Shown here piece after piece: positions 1 to 10,758 of a stretch of 64,000 nucleotides of DNA. This DNA comes from Biscogniauxia marginata (taxonomy: Eukaryota > Ascomycota > Sordariomycetes > Xylariales > Xylariaceae). The stretch lies in assembly GCA_022695795.1 (NCBI GenBank), contig MU404058.1, positions 682,001-746,000 on the forward strand. The letters run 5' to 3'. A program made the position numbers and the translations under genes. The notes under the pieces are model-generated. The model saw nothing but the letters and a program-made list of their open reading frames with translations. It ran no database searches and had not been told where the DNA came from. Positions within the stretch are counted from its first letter, which is position 1; every line of letters starts with the position of its first letter.

Positions 1-197
1 ATATCCCGTAACTATACCAATCAGCAGGGCTGTTTCGCTGTTTCACCATCGATCATACCATCGATCATCTACAAAGAAAGTCCCACAGCGCGCATGTAAA
101 AGTATAGTATGATAACAGCCTGTAAAAACAACACAAAGAAGCGAAATGACTCTTGAAATTTGATGTACATATCTTTGTATCGTTCCACGTAATTTCA

Positions 198-722
198 CTA
201 TCTATTTTGGATGTAATTCCAGATATCTGCCAGTAGGTTCTCTTTGTTTAATGTCCCAAATTTTTCAACTTGCTTCAACCCACTTAAATGCAGAAACTCT
301 ACGAGGCTCTGCTTACCCAAGTTGATGATTCGTAGAGTCAGATGCTACAAGGTATGGAGCACCATTCACACTAATGAAAGGCACATCTTTGTATATATAG
401 GGTACTAAACTCAGCCGTGCAGATTCAATTACGCACTAGATTAGAGACTCAAACAGACCTCGGCATATTTCCCCCTGTCTCTAAAAGGCTAACAATATAG
501 ACATTATCACTGTGTGTGGATTGAAAGATCAGCAATGAATCATAGTGCAGTCACATTCTATTGAAATTGTGATGGCAGCTTCTTGGGGCTGTCAACTTTC
601 TCGGTTGTACAGCTCAAGCATGGCGGTTAGAAACCGAGGGCCCGTATCTTTGATCGACTGATGAGATTGGTCTATAACTCTTGTCAGTCTGTTTGTCGTT
701 ATCTTCTGGCCGGATAGATGCC
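198..722 (-). pseudogene. Decayed minus-strand coding remnant, C-terminal part
   Basis: Reading the minus strand gives several protein-like stretches in shifting frames. One near 615-715 contains DTGPRFLTAMLELYNRE. One near 310-385 contains VPFISVNGAPYLVASDST. The last runs from about 350 to a TAG at 198-200 and contains GTLNKENLLADIWNYIQNR. The frames do not join through convincing splice sites and stops lie between them, so this looks like a broken gene. I do not recognise the family. A multi-exon functional gene is possible but less likely. Confidence 0.3.
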
Positions 723-1149
723 TTCATCTGACGGTAGCCTGTAAGGAATGGAGGTGGCCCAATTCATGTGGACAGGGGATGAGTCCAAATGATTATGCCG
801 CAATCAGTCTACGATAGATTAATGTTCCATACGAAATATAGTAGAACGGAGGAATTCCCGTGGAAGTCGAAGGTAATTTGCTAATCTTTTGATCATTTTT
901 GCCTCCAACTTGAAGCATGTCGGGAAACGACCTGATCCTACACTCTCAGGCCAGTAGCCGTCATCGCCCGCGATCAAACCCCTCGTTAACTGCCAGCGGA
1001 TATCTACATATAGCCAGGTCGTCACCCTAACTATTGAACTGAATTGCATTTGGGATCAGCATGCTACATATATGAACAGAGCTTTCTAATTCGACGATAG
1101 GTAACAAAGCAAGGGTGGTAGTCAATTTCAAAATGCACCATCTTCCGCA

Positions 1150-1320
1150 TTAATCGTAGAAAGCAAACTTGTCCTGCTTCTCAAAGAAAGCAATCCTCTC
1201 ATCGATCGAGATCTAGTCATGTAGTGGAATTTCAGCGCAGAAGTTACCTAGGGTGTACAGCATGGTGAGGACATGATGCAAGAGTTCCAAGGATGGTATC
1301 ATGCAATTCATCTTAACAAT
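1150..1320 (-). pseudogene. Possible C-terminal exon remnant
   Basis: On the minus strand a stretch ending at a TAA (1150-1152) reads ISIDERIAFFEKQDKFAFYD. It is preceded by a CTAG acceptor-like site and by a hydrophobic frame containing LELLHHVLTMLYTL. The best donor (GTAACT after CTAG) is in phase 1 and does not join the terminal frame without a stop. This may be the tail of a decayed gene; no family is recognised. Confidence 0.2.
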
Positions 1321-3440
1321 ACACGTCACATTCCATATGTCAACGCTATACGTTCATGGGGCTTCCAATATCACCTCGGGATCTGTAGATAGTAGATCGA
1401 ATGTCTTCCAAGTGCTCTGTGTCCCCCAGCATGGCTGGCCCAAAGTTACAGAGGACAAGACCGCTTTATTCTATAGGAATTCTGAGCTCACAGGAACGTA
1501 TGTCGTTCTTTCATTCGTTCCGTCTCTCGGACGCGGTCTTTAGCTCCCTTTGCACACACCCAGTAAAAGGCGAACCGCCCGCGATAATTAACATGATGTT
1601 GTTGTTTGCTTTAATATCAACTAGACGTCATTAATATGGTAAACGGAGACAGGACCTGACAATATCACATGCCTATGTGTATGATTTGGCATTCCGTGCA
1701 TAAAAGCTCCAAAGCCAAGAAGAGGCGCTGAAGTGCAAACACTAGAACGGGCGGTAGTAGTCTCTTTATTGATATGCAATGCAGGAATCCTAACGCTTTC
1801 TCTCACAATAGAGGATGCACGCAGCACCGATACTAGCCGTCGAGTCCATCGAAGTCAAAAGAATCAGGCAACGATCAGGCAATACTGCAGCCATGCGTTT
1901 TGGAAAAGTCCTCTATGCGCTTGTACATTTTGAGTTCGTCATCCAACTGCTTCCCCGTGGACACAGAGTGAATGCGGAGTTTGAGGGCAACGTGACGATA
2001 GTATCTATATTCATTGTGAGTAAGTGGACGAATCTAAATAGGGAAATGCCATGTAGTGTTGAGAAGGTCTCACTTCAAGTCCTGTGCGGGCCACACAGTC
2101 GAGTTGGCTCCAAATTTTAGCTTTCCCACGACTTGATACCGTTTCTTGAAGATCTCTCTTATTTGAGTAGGTTAATACCGGGACGCAACATAATCTGGAA
2201 TGGCCTTCGCTTCAACCTTCTGACCTGCATGTATCCGGACGAAGTTCACATTTGAAAAGCTGAGCGGCTTCCATGCACGGCAGAGGTGGGACAAAGATTG
2301 TATAAGCAACGGTCACCCGGTGTGAGGTGGTATCAAATTGGGGTGAAAGTGAGTTGTCAACTGCGTATGCGTGGCGTTGCGGAAGAGTGAATTTCTTTGT
2401 TGTTTGATTAGTCTCACAACATACTACCTAGTATAGGTTTTTGGTGTTTTTAGCTGTGCTGGGTTATAGCACCTGGGGCGTTAAGAGCCACTGTAACTAC
2501 AGCCTATCGCTATTATATCACCTCGAGAGAGTTACCTGGATAGGTAATTGTCTAAGTCAATGTTTGGTGTGGCTTGCATGGAGCGGCTGTGCTATACACG
2601 GACCCCTTTTTGAACGTTCACACTAATCCCACTTTCTTCTCAGAGTATACAGGTCAACCACTGAATCAATGTTAGCGTCAGCTGTGAGTTGTTACAAGTA
2701 ATACGTATATAGATATGATTTTTACTAGGAAACTTCATAGTCGCAATAGAATTGAAGTCATTATTTTTCAACTGAAAACTATAAGTTTCAAAGGAAACAT
2801 TTTGTATCGAGACCTATATCAATGCGTCTCGACATGTGGAGAGAACTATCTAGCCTGGGCTCTAGCTTTTGTCCACACCTCGCATCATGACATTAAATCC
2901 TGCGGGCTCTTGCAAACACTTTGCCGGCTGTGCATTGCCGAGATTCACCAGACTTTACGCTGTTGTGGGCTAAGCAAGATGTATTAATGGACAATGATAC
3001 ATTCGGGCCGCATCTTCTACAATGGTGTCAAGGACTTTCTCACCATCTAGCTATCGTATCTTGTACTAGTCAAGGCTAGAGCTGGTGACAGGAACTACAG
3101 GTATATACCTAGATGGGAACAAGGGGGTGTTGTGGATGTAAGAGCCAAGTACCCTTAGTTGTAGCTCTTCGTGCAACAACTTCGTTTGTAGCAACTCCCC
3201 CAACCCCCCCCCTCCCCAAAAGGTCCGTATTATGACAGTTAGCAACAAACGAAATGATGAGGAGGAAAGAGTAGAATAACGCAGTTCTCAGAACCTTCAC
3301 TGGCATATAAAACCCATGGATCCTCGCCGACTAGCAAGCGCTGGAAAAGATGCATCGTAGAAGCCAAACTTATAAAGATTCCTTCAATACTTAATCATTA
3401 TTAAATTCAGTTGAACCCGGAATATTGGCAAAAAATCATC

Positions 3441-3866
3441 ATGTCTAAAGTTCTCTACGCGAATCTTTCCACCTCCGCTCGAAAGTTAGTCAAATGGCTA
3501 GGATATAACAAGGAGGCGCTGCCCAAGGATTTCAAGCAAGCTCTCGAGACTTATGTCAAGAATGGCGCGGTCAAGGTATTATATGCGATACACAAGATGA
3601 AATGGACACTGACAAATCCTTAGAAAATCGGTCAAGTCGACTCTATCAGAATTCTGTAAGATATCGGAAAAGTATGCTTCCTGTCTATGATGTTCTGATC
3701 ATGAATCTTGTATATGTCAGGCATCGCAACGATGGCTCAAGCCCAGTCCATCGCTCTAGTTCTGATCCCAGTGATAAAGAGCTGCATATCAACGCTCGAA
3801 TCGCTCCGGCCAATGGCAGCAGAAAGCGGATTCATCACATTTTCGCAGATGGCACTGGCGCCATGA
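3441..3866 (+). CDS. Small three-exon hypothetical protein (99 aa)
   Basis: I infer exons 3441-3575, 3638-3656 and 3721-3866. They join in phase (0 then 1) across introns of 62 and 64 bp, with donors GTATTA and GTAAGA and acceptors CAAG and TCAG. The product begins MSKVLYANLSTSARKLVKW, continues through a charged segment (EALPKDFKQALETYVKNGAVK), and has a hydrophobic middle (IALVLIPVIKSCI). It ends with FSQMALAP and a TGA. No signal peptide or known domain is seen. A longer frame in exon 3 (ending at 3907) is the competing reading, but it needs a different acceptor. The gene stands alone between non-coding flanks. Confidence 0.45.
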
Positions 3867-4539
3867 AGAAGGGTGACAGAAGAGAGTTTTCGACATCTTT
3901 GATGTAGTGAAAGCTGTATGATCCAGCCCCCGCTGAAAGACAGGGTTCTTTTGAAACTTATTTAGACATAGCATTGGATAAACTCTTATTTGATGACGTT
4001 GTAGGTGATTCAGAAGTGGGTGACGAGCTACCCCATACCAATTCTCAGCTAACGTATTGACTCTAGGCCTGAGAATGACACTTGGTTGTTTGTGTGAACT
4101 TGGAAAAAAAATGAATAGGCAGAATAGTTCGAGGAGGCGAGTTTCTCATGACAACAAAAATAATAGATGTGTATGCTTTTGGGATCCATATAACTTCGAA
4201 AGGCTTTGACAAAAGTGATTTCGGGTGTGTCAACAAATAGAATGTGTCAAAACTGAAATCTAGTTGTCAGAAACTTAATGATGGGATGGAAATGCTTACT
4301 ACATGCCTAAAATTCCACAACATTAGCTTTCATGAACTTGTGAGTCGAGAAAACTATAACACAGAACTGTACCAAACTTTTCTCCGATACGTATGATTTA
4401 CCCTCAAGTACCAGCCAGAATCGTCCTAACAGGTGATCCTAATTCTTCTCTCCTAATGTACGATATTGTACTGAGTTATCACATATTCGTCCTATTCCAA
4501 CCCCTGCGACTTGCCACATATCTTGTCGATCATCTGATA
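3867..4539. other. Intergenic region
   Basis: Mostly AT-rich unique sequence with no recognisable gene. An alternative upstream ATG for the next ORF lies at 4393 in the same frame. Confidence 0.5.
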
Positions 4540-5286
4540 ATGGACCGTCTAAGAAATCACGAATCCGCCCCTCCCCCTTATTCACTCAGGAATCCCTTCG
4601 GTGGAAGTTCAGAGGCTAGGCCGGCGGCGAGTACTTCTAGCGCCCAAGTTATACAGCCATGGCAAAAGCGTTGGAACAAGGAATGGGTCGCCCAGGGGAT
4701 CATTCCAGACTTGCGCTACAGAATGGACCGATGCGAGCGACACCCAAATGGATGGGACAAAGCTGAAATAAAATCAAAGAGGGAAGGGGTGGAACAGACA
4801 ATTGCTAGATTTGATCGCATGGTCCCTGGTCACGACAAAGGACCGCGGAAGGGATTGCGTCGCTTGTTGCATAACATGTCCAGTCACATCGGAGACTGGA
4901 AGGTCGAGTACGACGAGTTCCGAAAGTGGCGGCAAGAACGCAAGGAGAAGGTTTGGAAGATTGAGGCTGTCATGGAAGATCAGGGTGAAGACCCGAAGTG
5001 GCAAGCGGAATTGGTCTTCAAGATTCGACCCGAGCACTACGCCGAATTGAAGGAAGACTGGTTCGACTTTCCTTCCCCCAACAATATCAAATGGTTTTGG
5101 GTAACTAGACCTTGTGGGCTACGTCGGATGGCAGGGAGAGCCGACGATCACTGGGGACCTCATAGTGAGGAAAGACGGATGCTCCCCTTCTTTCAGGAGG
5201 ACGGCCGTGTCTTACAGAATTCGCCAAGGGGATATTCCGCGCCGCATTGGCAATTCTGGTCTAACCTTCCCATGCCAGATCCCTGA
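4540..5286 (+). CDS. Hypothetical charged protein (248 aa, 297 aa from upstream ATG)
   Basis: A single open frame with no recognised domain. I prefer the ATG at 4540 (MDRLRNHESAPPPYSLRNPF) because the 49 extra residues from the ATG at 4393 are unlike the rest. The N-terminus is disordered and has a PPPY (PPxY) motif of the kind that can bind WW domains. The rest is rich in Trp, Arg, Lys and Glu, with a likely helical stretch around WKVEYDEFRKWRQERKEK. There is no signal peptide or membrane segment. The last roughly 60 codons could instead hide an intron, since the frame there looks less protein-like. Isolated gene; function unknown. Confidence 0.5.
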   Translation: MDRLRNHESAPPPYSLRNPFGGSSEARPAASTSSAQVIQPWQKRWNKEWVAQGIIPDLRYRMDRCERHPNGWDKAEIKSKREGVEQTIARFDRMVPGHDKGPRKGLRRLLHNMSSHIGDWKVEYDEFRKWRQERKEKVWKIEAVMEDQGEDPKWQAELVFKIRPEHYAELKEDWFDFPSPNNIKWFWVTRPCGLRRMAGRADDHWGPHSEERRMLPFFQEDGRVLQNSPRGYSAPHWQFWSNLPMPDP

Positions 5287-5741
5287 ACTGTATTCGGTAC
5301 TTCTCAGTACCCTGCCCATCATAGGTACAAGAAGTGTATCTGCTTCCTGTGGGGGTTGCAGGGAATCAGAGCATTGAAATGTCATAGCCACATGTGCTGG
5401 TAAAAGAGATAAGAACTCACCTTTAACTTTGATCGGAAACATTGGTCGTATTAATTTTCGCTTCTTGACATCTTAATATGGCCCACTGACATCATATGGA
5501 CGGTTTCCTCCGAGTTATCAAGGCAAGTAAAGCAAGAACACTGCTATCTGGCTGGAGACTTCGTCCATGTACTTCCCATACTGTCAGCTTTCTAATTCTA
5601 TGACGATATGTAGGTTGGTTGGAAGGCCCGTCGGGCAGTCACCAGGACGTAGACGTCTGGACCTCGTAGAACTATTTAATCCAGGCTCCCTCTTCAAGTT
5701 CTGTTCTCTTCTCTTCTCTTTTCGTCCCAAAGCATTACACA
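5287..5741. other. Intergenic region with CT-rich leader
   Basis: Non-coding. It ends in a strong CT-rich tract (about 5690-5725, with repeated TTCTCTTCTC) followed by CACAATGG. This is the typical core promoter and start context of filamentous fungi, and it supports a start at 5742. Confidence 0.45.
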
Positions 5742-6402
5742 ATGGCTGCCATATTCGCTATCAACACGTTTCTAAGTTATATCTCTTAGGGAGAGAACAT
5801 AACTCCCCCCCCCAGGACCACGACCATGACCACGACCTACACGAGCTCGACGATCTTCACCACCAAACCAGACCAGACAGACAGACACCTCGCCCGCCCC
5901 TCCCAGACGACGCCACCAATCCCTGTTCTACAGCCGAGACTTCAACTCACGGCTGTTGCCCACCTCCCGCCGCCGCTGACACCCCCGCCGACCCGAGCCC
6001 CGATCGACAAGAAATGTGAGTCCATATCCATCCATGGTGCTATTAATTATCCATGCATTTCTAATAATATTGTGATAATAGATGTCCTCAAGCTCTAGAA
6101 GAGGGAAGGGGCTCGGGGGAGCGGGCAAAGTCTGACGCGGGAGGCAAGTAAGTTCCCCTATTCTCTCTCATCAAAAATGCCTACGACTAATAAAACCATG
6201 ATGCAGTGACAATCAGGGCAACAGCCGGCCAACGTCAAGGTGGCAGGGATTGGTGGCAAGGCTCACTCGCGTTACGGAGGGGCGGGAGGGGTGTTTGAAT
6301 GTCTGGTTGGCAATCCTCTCTTTGGTGGTGTCGATCGTCGCGCTTGTCGTGGCCGTGGTCGTGGGGGTAGTATCAATACTAGCGATAAAAAATATTATAT
6401 AA
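5742..6402 (+). CDS. Putative small protein with His/Asp-rich N-terminus and C-terminal membrane anchor
   Basis: The 3' part is well supported. Exon 6099-6147 joins exon 6207-6402 across a 59-bp intron (GTAAGT, branch-like GACTAA, GCAG). The last exon ends in VWLAILSLVVSIVALVVAVV and about 13 more residues, a textbook C-terminal transmembrane helix. Upstream, the DHDHDHDLHELDDLHHQ frame joins 6099 in phase 2 across an intron 6016-6098 (GTGAGT...CTAG; an alternative acceptor ends at 6092). The 5' end is unresolved. The ATG at 5742 has the best context (MAAIFAINTF), but it is out of frame with the DHDHDHD segment and needs another intron or an error in the run of nine C at about 5805-5813. The protein would be hydrophilic and Pro/Ser-rich with a tail anchor. 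Family unknown. Confidence 0.4.
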
Positions 6403-6702
6403 TTCCAATTGGCGATACACATGTAGTATTCTTTCTGCATACGTGAATACGATCTACAAGACGAATTACAATATAGTCCGCAGTGCAACACTCTTTAGCA
6501 TTGACACAACCGCCGCAATGAGCCCCGTATCCTGATCGAAAGATAAACAATTGATCATCGTCTTGCACGTCGTACCATTCCCGTTATGAATGCCGAAGCA
6601 ATAGTACGCAATGTATCAGTCATTCGGTGCCCGGGACGTTGAGGATCGAGTTATGTCCATCTCTCAGTATGACCTTAGGGTTATCGGGTCGGCATAGTAG
6701 CC
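6403..6702. other. Short convergent intergenic region
   Basis: Lies between the 3' ends of the membrane-anchored protein gene and the GH43 gene. It presumably holds both 3' untranslated regions. No other feature seen. Confidence 0.5.
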
Positions 6703-7800
6703 TTACAAGACGGGGCTGTCTCCCTTGACTATATCAGAAATAGACCGCTTAGCTAACGAGTCCGTGAGAGCTGCAAGCTCCGCTGCGGTTACCGGGATCA
6801 CGGTGCCGTGGCGAGGACTCGAGGGTAACGTGTACGAGCTCGAGACTTTCCAGTCTGGGTTAGCGATATCGACTGTCTCGAGGGGTATGTATCCGCGGTT
6901 TGTGTACTCGTCGACGAAGAGATAGAACTTCTCGCCGTTGACATCGTTCGGGTTCGACTTAAAGATAGTCGGGCCCTCGACGGCGCTCGTCCCCGCGTTT
7001 TTGCCAATACAAGTGGCTATTTGAGACCACGATGATAAACCAGCTGTCAGACTGCTGCTGCTCTCCTCGATGATGTCGGTACAGCCGGTGCCACTACCGC
7101 CCTCGTCTTTGCTGAAGCGGTAGTAGACGTTGTCTACCTCGATCACTGTCGAATCGATCCGAGAAGTGCCCGCGTCTTGCCAGATTTGGGGTTCGCCGAA
7201 GGTGACAAAGTCCTGCGTCGTCGCATACAACATCCGATGGTAAGTAGTGCCCGTGTGGTCCACATCGTCCTCGGTATAGAGAGACGAGGCCCAGTAAACC
7301 ACGTAAGCACCGAGCTCATCGTCGTAGTACGCCTCGGGCGCCCACGTGTTTCCGGCCGTTTCCGGAGACACTAGCACGTGCCGTTGCGCCGACCAAGTTA
7401 TCAGGTCGTTCGACTCCCAGATCTCCAGATACCGGCTCCCCTGACGCACGGAGTCGCCCCAGGAGGTCCCGGATCCGATCGAGAGATCAGTTGCCAGCAG
7501 GTAGAAGGTGTCGCCCTCTACGGAGCGTATGACGAACGGGTCGCGCAGGCCGCGTGTACCCAGGGTTGAAGTCAGGACTGGCTGGCCTCCATTGAGCTCT
7601 GTCCATCGCAGCGCATCATTGCCGCTGCTCGCGGCGAGGAAGATGTTCTCCCCAGCAGTGCTGTCTCCAGTGAAGTATGCGAAAGCGTATCCTTCGTAAG
7701 GATCAGCTACTGCCCGCGGAGTGTGCGGCGCCGGCCGAGGGATGTAGTGTGCGGCAATCGGCATGAAGCCGGCGACGGCTAGGAGAAGAGAGCGGTACAT
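6703..7800 (-). CDS. Secreted glycoside hydrolase family 43, exo-alpha-1,5-L-arabinofuranosidase-like
   Basis: A single-exon frame of 365 residues starting at the ATG MYRSLLLAVAGFMPIAAHY; the few codons upstream lack another ATG. Residues 1-18 form a signal peptide, so the enzyme is secreted. The body is a five-bladed beta-propeller of the GH43 type. GLRDPFVIRS (about 84-93) carries the conserved Asp, and NTWAPEAYYD (about 151-160) carries the likely acid Glu. SRIDSTVIE, DEGGSGTGC, AVEGPTIF and SPRHGTV follow in the order expected for the Araf43A-type exo-arabinofuranosidase group (subfamily 26 by memory). The enzyme would release arabinose from arabinan side chains of plant pectin. The length suits a lone catalytic domain without a binding module. 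GC-rich codon use suggests a well-kept gene. Another GH43 specificity cannot be excluded. Confidence 0.85.
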   Translation of the reverse strand: MYRSLLLAVAGFMPIAAHYIPRPAPHTPRAVADPYEGYAFAYFTGDSTAGENIFLAASSGNDALRWTELNGGQPVLTSTLGTRGLRDPFVIRSVEGDTFYLLATDLSIGSGTSWGDSVRQGSRYLEIWESNDLITWSAQRHVLVSPETAGNTWAPEAYYDDELGAYVVYWASSLYTEDDVDHTGTTYHRMLYATTQDFVTFGEPQIWQDAGTSRIDSTVIEVDNVYYRFSKDEGGSGTGCTDIIEESSSSLTAGLSSWSQIATCIGKNAGTSAVEGPTIFKSNPNDVNGEKFYLFVDEYTNRGYIPLETVDIANPDWKVSSSYTLPSSPRHGTVIPVTAAELAALTDSLAKRSISDIVKGDSPVL

Positions 7801-7884
7801 GGTTGCGGATATCAACTAGAGACAGTGGACCTTGTGTTATCCTAAGACATATCTTAGCAGACAAGACAGCGCTGGCTAGCTTCG

Positions 7885-7899
7885 ACTATATATATATAC
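7885..7899 (-). promoter_or_regulatory. TATA-like element upstream of GH43
   Basis: A run of alternating TA (ACTATATATATATACC) sits about 90 bp upstream of the GH43 start codon on the minus strand. The spacing suits a TATA box. It is followed by the CCTAGGT word that is frequent in this genome. Confidence 0.35.
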
Positions 7900-9512
7900 C
7901 TAGGTGACTTGAATAGGACCCATTTTCGAGCCCAAAGTGGGTGATGTCAGTCCCACACAAAACCCAGGCCGAAATTAGGGGTTCATCCGTTCATCTGGGG
8001 TACCGGCGGACATGACCTCGTCAGGTGTTCACGCTGTATAGAATGAGCCCATAAGCCAAGACTGCCATGGATACAACGCCAAGTCCACCTGGAAAAAAGA
8101 CATGTGTAGTCAGTTTAACTGAAGATGGGAATCCATTTTACCGCGTATCCAGACTCCATGTCTCCAAATGTTTCCCCAATCCCCACAATACGTACCGAGT
8201 TACCTTACATAGCTTTGCACGCACACTACCTACCATAGTATACGACGGTGGGCTTGGCAGAAAGTTGTAATCGTGGAGATCAGATTTGGAGATTTCAGCG
8301 CAGCGCGCAGGGGCCGACACTGCTCTGTTCGTGGGTTAAGCTTGATGCTATACCGTCACATATATGTAGTGATGGCCAAGCCGCCGTTGGATGCGGGGAA
8401 AGGAGACGGGGTAGTGTATACTACAGTTAAGCGTCCCAGGAACGTTACGGTGCTATTCGGAGTAAACAGCCTAGCCTAGTAAAGAGACCCAGCATCCTGG
8501 AAACAGCTCTGTCAGGGGTTTCGGAAGCGCTCCAATAAATGTTCTTGAGTACCTGGACTTGCTTCTAGAAATTCCGCTAGATATACCGAGTAGGCACCGA
8601 TAGATCCATATATCTTTTGGCGACACGGCACGAAGCTGCGCGATATTCCCTGAGCTACATAAGCCCGTCCTGAAATAGCACAACTGTGGGGAGCTATAGA
8701 ATTCTAGCTATAGTAGTAGGTATGCGATAGGTACTGTCGCAGTGTTTTACATATACTACTGCCGCCCCCAGCATCACATCACTACTACTCACAAGTCTTC
8801 TACTCCGTGGGGGGGGGGGGGGGAGAATACGAGTTTGCAAGACTATTTGTCCGACGATCCGAAGTAGGTAGAAAGTCTGGGTCTAGGATATGATCCGCAC
8901 CGCCGAGAGCGTTTCATACGCTCAACTATTCCCAATCATATGTCACATTACGTAGCACGTCCTGATTCTTTTTGATATCGTATCCACTGAATGTAGACGT
9001 CCAAGTCCGACCGTATAGGTTCCTGAACTTCGGTACCTAACATCGTTCAACTCCGGTTATTCATTCAACAAAGGATTAATTAATTCCTACGTCGATCCCT
9101 TACTCAGCCTCGAGTGAATGTGACAGAATATATCTCTATTGACCATGTTCGATGTGAGAGATAGGATGCTGCTGGCTAGCCCTACGTCGGTGATCGTCGA
9201 TGGCTCCGTCGATCCACGAGCTTGCAGATACAGGCCGAGCCGAGGGCTGTTTCGCGAACTTCGGATGAGTGGGAAGAGATGCCAGCGCTGAGTCGATTCG
9301 TCTTCCAGGCAGCCAATTTGTATTTGAACCAACTGCTTCAAATAGCCACAGCTAAGTATCCAATGCAAGTTCACTCAACAGAGAGGCTCAAGCCTTCAAG
9401 ATCGCCTTGCCTACTCACCGGCAACATCGCCGTGCAAATAGAACACACATCAAGCGCTAAATTCGACGCGCATCTCACCCTCTTCCTCCCGATCAAATTA
9501 GATCAACCCAAA
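7900..9512. other. Intergenic region with a poly-G run
   Basis: No recognisable gene. A run of 15 G lies at about 8809-8823. The remaining open frames are short, overlapping and without motifs. Confidence 0.45.
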
Positions 9513-9806
9513 TCAACCCTTCCACTCCCTACACCTCCCCGCCACGAACACGAGCACGACGACGGCGACGCCCAGGAACAGCGCCAGGCCCGCCATCTTG
9601 ATGCCGGCGACGCGCGTGAAGGCGACGATCTCGACGAGCTCGGCGCGCTCGACGTCCGCCAGGTCGCGCCCGGCGTAGTAGTCGCGCGTGTCGCGCCAGG
9701 ACCCGCGCGCGAGGCCCGGCAGCTGCCGCGGGTGCCGCAGCGCGTGCAGGCAGTCCCGGAGGGCGCGGCGCTCGATCTCGGCTTCGTGGCGGGGCAAGGG
9801 GGCCAT
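9513..9806 (-). CDS. Small single-pass membrane protein (97 aa), unknown family
   Basis: A very GC-rich frame starting MAPLPRHEAEIERRALRDC. The soluble N-terminal half contains an RxxLRxCLHxLRxPRxLPG-like pattern and GSWRDTRDYYAGRDLADVE. It is followed by a hydrophobic helix (about 68-90, IKMAGLALFLGVAVVVLVFV). There is no signal peptide at the N-terminus, so the segment probably serves as a membrane anchor with a short tail. Strong third-position GC bias against the AT-rich flank supports real coding. The size and shape recall small mitochondrial or ER membrane factors of fungi, but I do not recognise the family. The last residues (GRCREWKG) could change if an intron starts near the GTGTAG after GGGAG. 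Confidence 0.5.
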   Translation of the reverse strand: MAPLPRHEAEIERRALRDCLHALRHPRQLPGLARGSWRDTRDYYAGRDLADVERAELVEIVAFTRVAGIKMAGLALFLGVAVVVLVFVAGRCREWKG

Positions 9807-10758
9807 TTGTTGGTTGTTGGTTGTTGGTTGGTAAGCCTGGTGTAGCGTACGTAAGGTAAAGACCTATGGGAGAGGGAGAGGGGGTTAAGTCGGTGAAGAG
9901 AAGGGATTTGGGGGCCGCGGGAAGGATTTGGGGTCTGATTAGGCAGTGGTGCGTGAATAAATAGGCAGGTAGGTCGATAGGCAAGCTCGTAGGCAACGTA
10001 GGTAGGTCGAGGTGAAGTCGGCTTCGGTATCGTCGGGCGTTGGGCGTTAGGCTTGGCTACCTCCTAGGAGAAGGTTGTGCGACGCAGTTGGGGAAGAAAG
10101 AGAGAGATATACCTACGAAAACAGACCGTATGCTGATGCAACATCACAGCCTCATGAATGCTACTGCTGTCGTAGGAGCTGAGCGTACCCATCTGCCCAT
10201 CCATCGTTCAATGGATAATTGGGTCTGCGGTTCGGCACCTACATTCCCTCTCCTGGCTTCGCCTCAAAGGTCGGCATACCTACCGACAGCACCACACGCC
10301 CGGTTAAGGAGTATCCAATCATTCCACATGTTCGTTTTCGTGATGGGACTTGGGAATATACTCCTGAACCTCTCAACAAGGCATGATTACTCACACGTTG
10401 CTTTACAGGGTACAGTGTACACCGCCACCGAGTCCTCCTGCAAGATTTGCTGGCATGCCAATTGTAAGCGAACTGCGTTGCGCCCGTCTTCGAAAACGAC
10501 CGTCGATTGCAGTAATCCCGTGATATTTTGAATAGAACTGCACGAATGAGACAATATATATTGATAGATTGGATTCTCATGAATAGCCAGCTCTGGTATC
10601 AATTATTGAACACAATACAAGCCAGTACAAACTCTTCTACCTCTCGCCCTGCAAGTCAAGTAATTCCTCATACGATGGCCTTGCTTCCAACACATTGGTA
10701 ATTCCGTGCTCGTAACTCCCAGCAGTATAAAGCCATGCAGCCGTAATTCTCCTTTTGA
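9807..10758. other. Intergenic region
   Basis: Upstream region of the 97-aa membrane protein and 3' flank of the PAP2 gene. It has TGGTTGTTGGTTG repeats just upstream of the start at 9806. No gene recognised. Confidence 0.45.

Larger units (their letters stand above)
1..3440. other. Gene-poor left flank with decayed coding scraps
   Basis: No intact gene is visible. Short coding-looking stretches occur on the minus strand (198-722 and 1150-1320, listed separately). An AC-rich polypyrimidine tract (CCCCAACCCCCCCCCTCCCC type) lies near 3200. The other open frames are short, overlap on both strands and show no family motif. Confidence 0.5.

Noticed and set aside
8809..8823. Run of 15 G as a functional quadruplex
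   Set aside because: A single homopolymer with no flanking structure; could equally be polymerase slippage or assembly noise.
9529..9996. 155-residue Ala/Arg-rich minus frame overlapping the 97-aa protein
   Set aside because: It is the frame shadow of the GC-rich 97-aa gene: no motif, biased to Ala, Arg and Pro, no plausible start.
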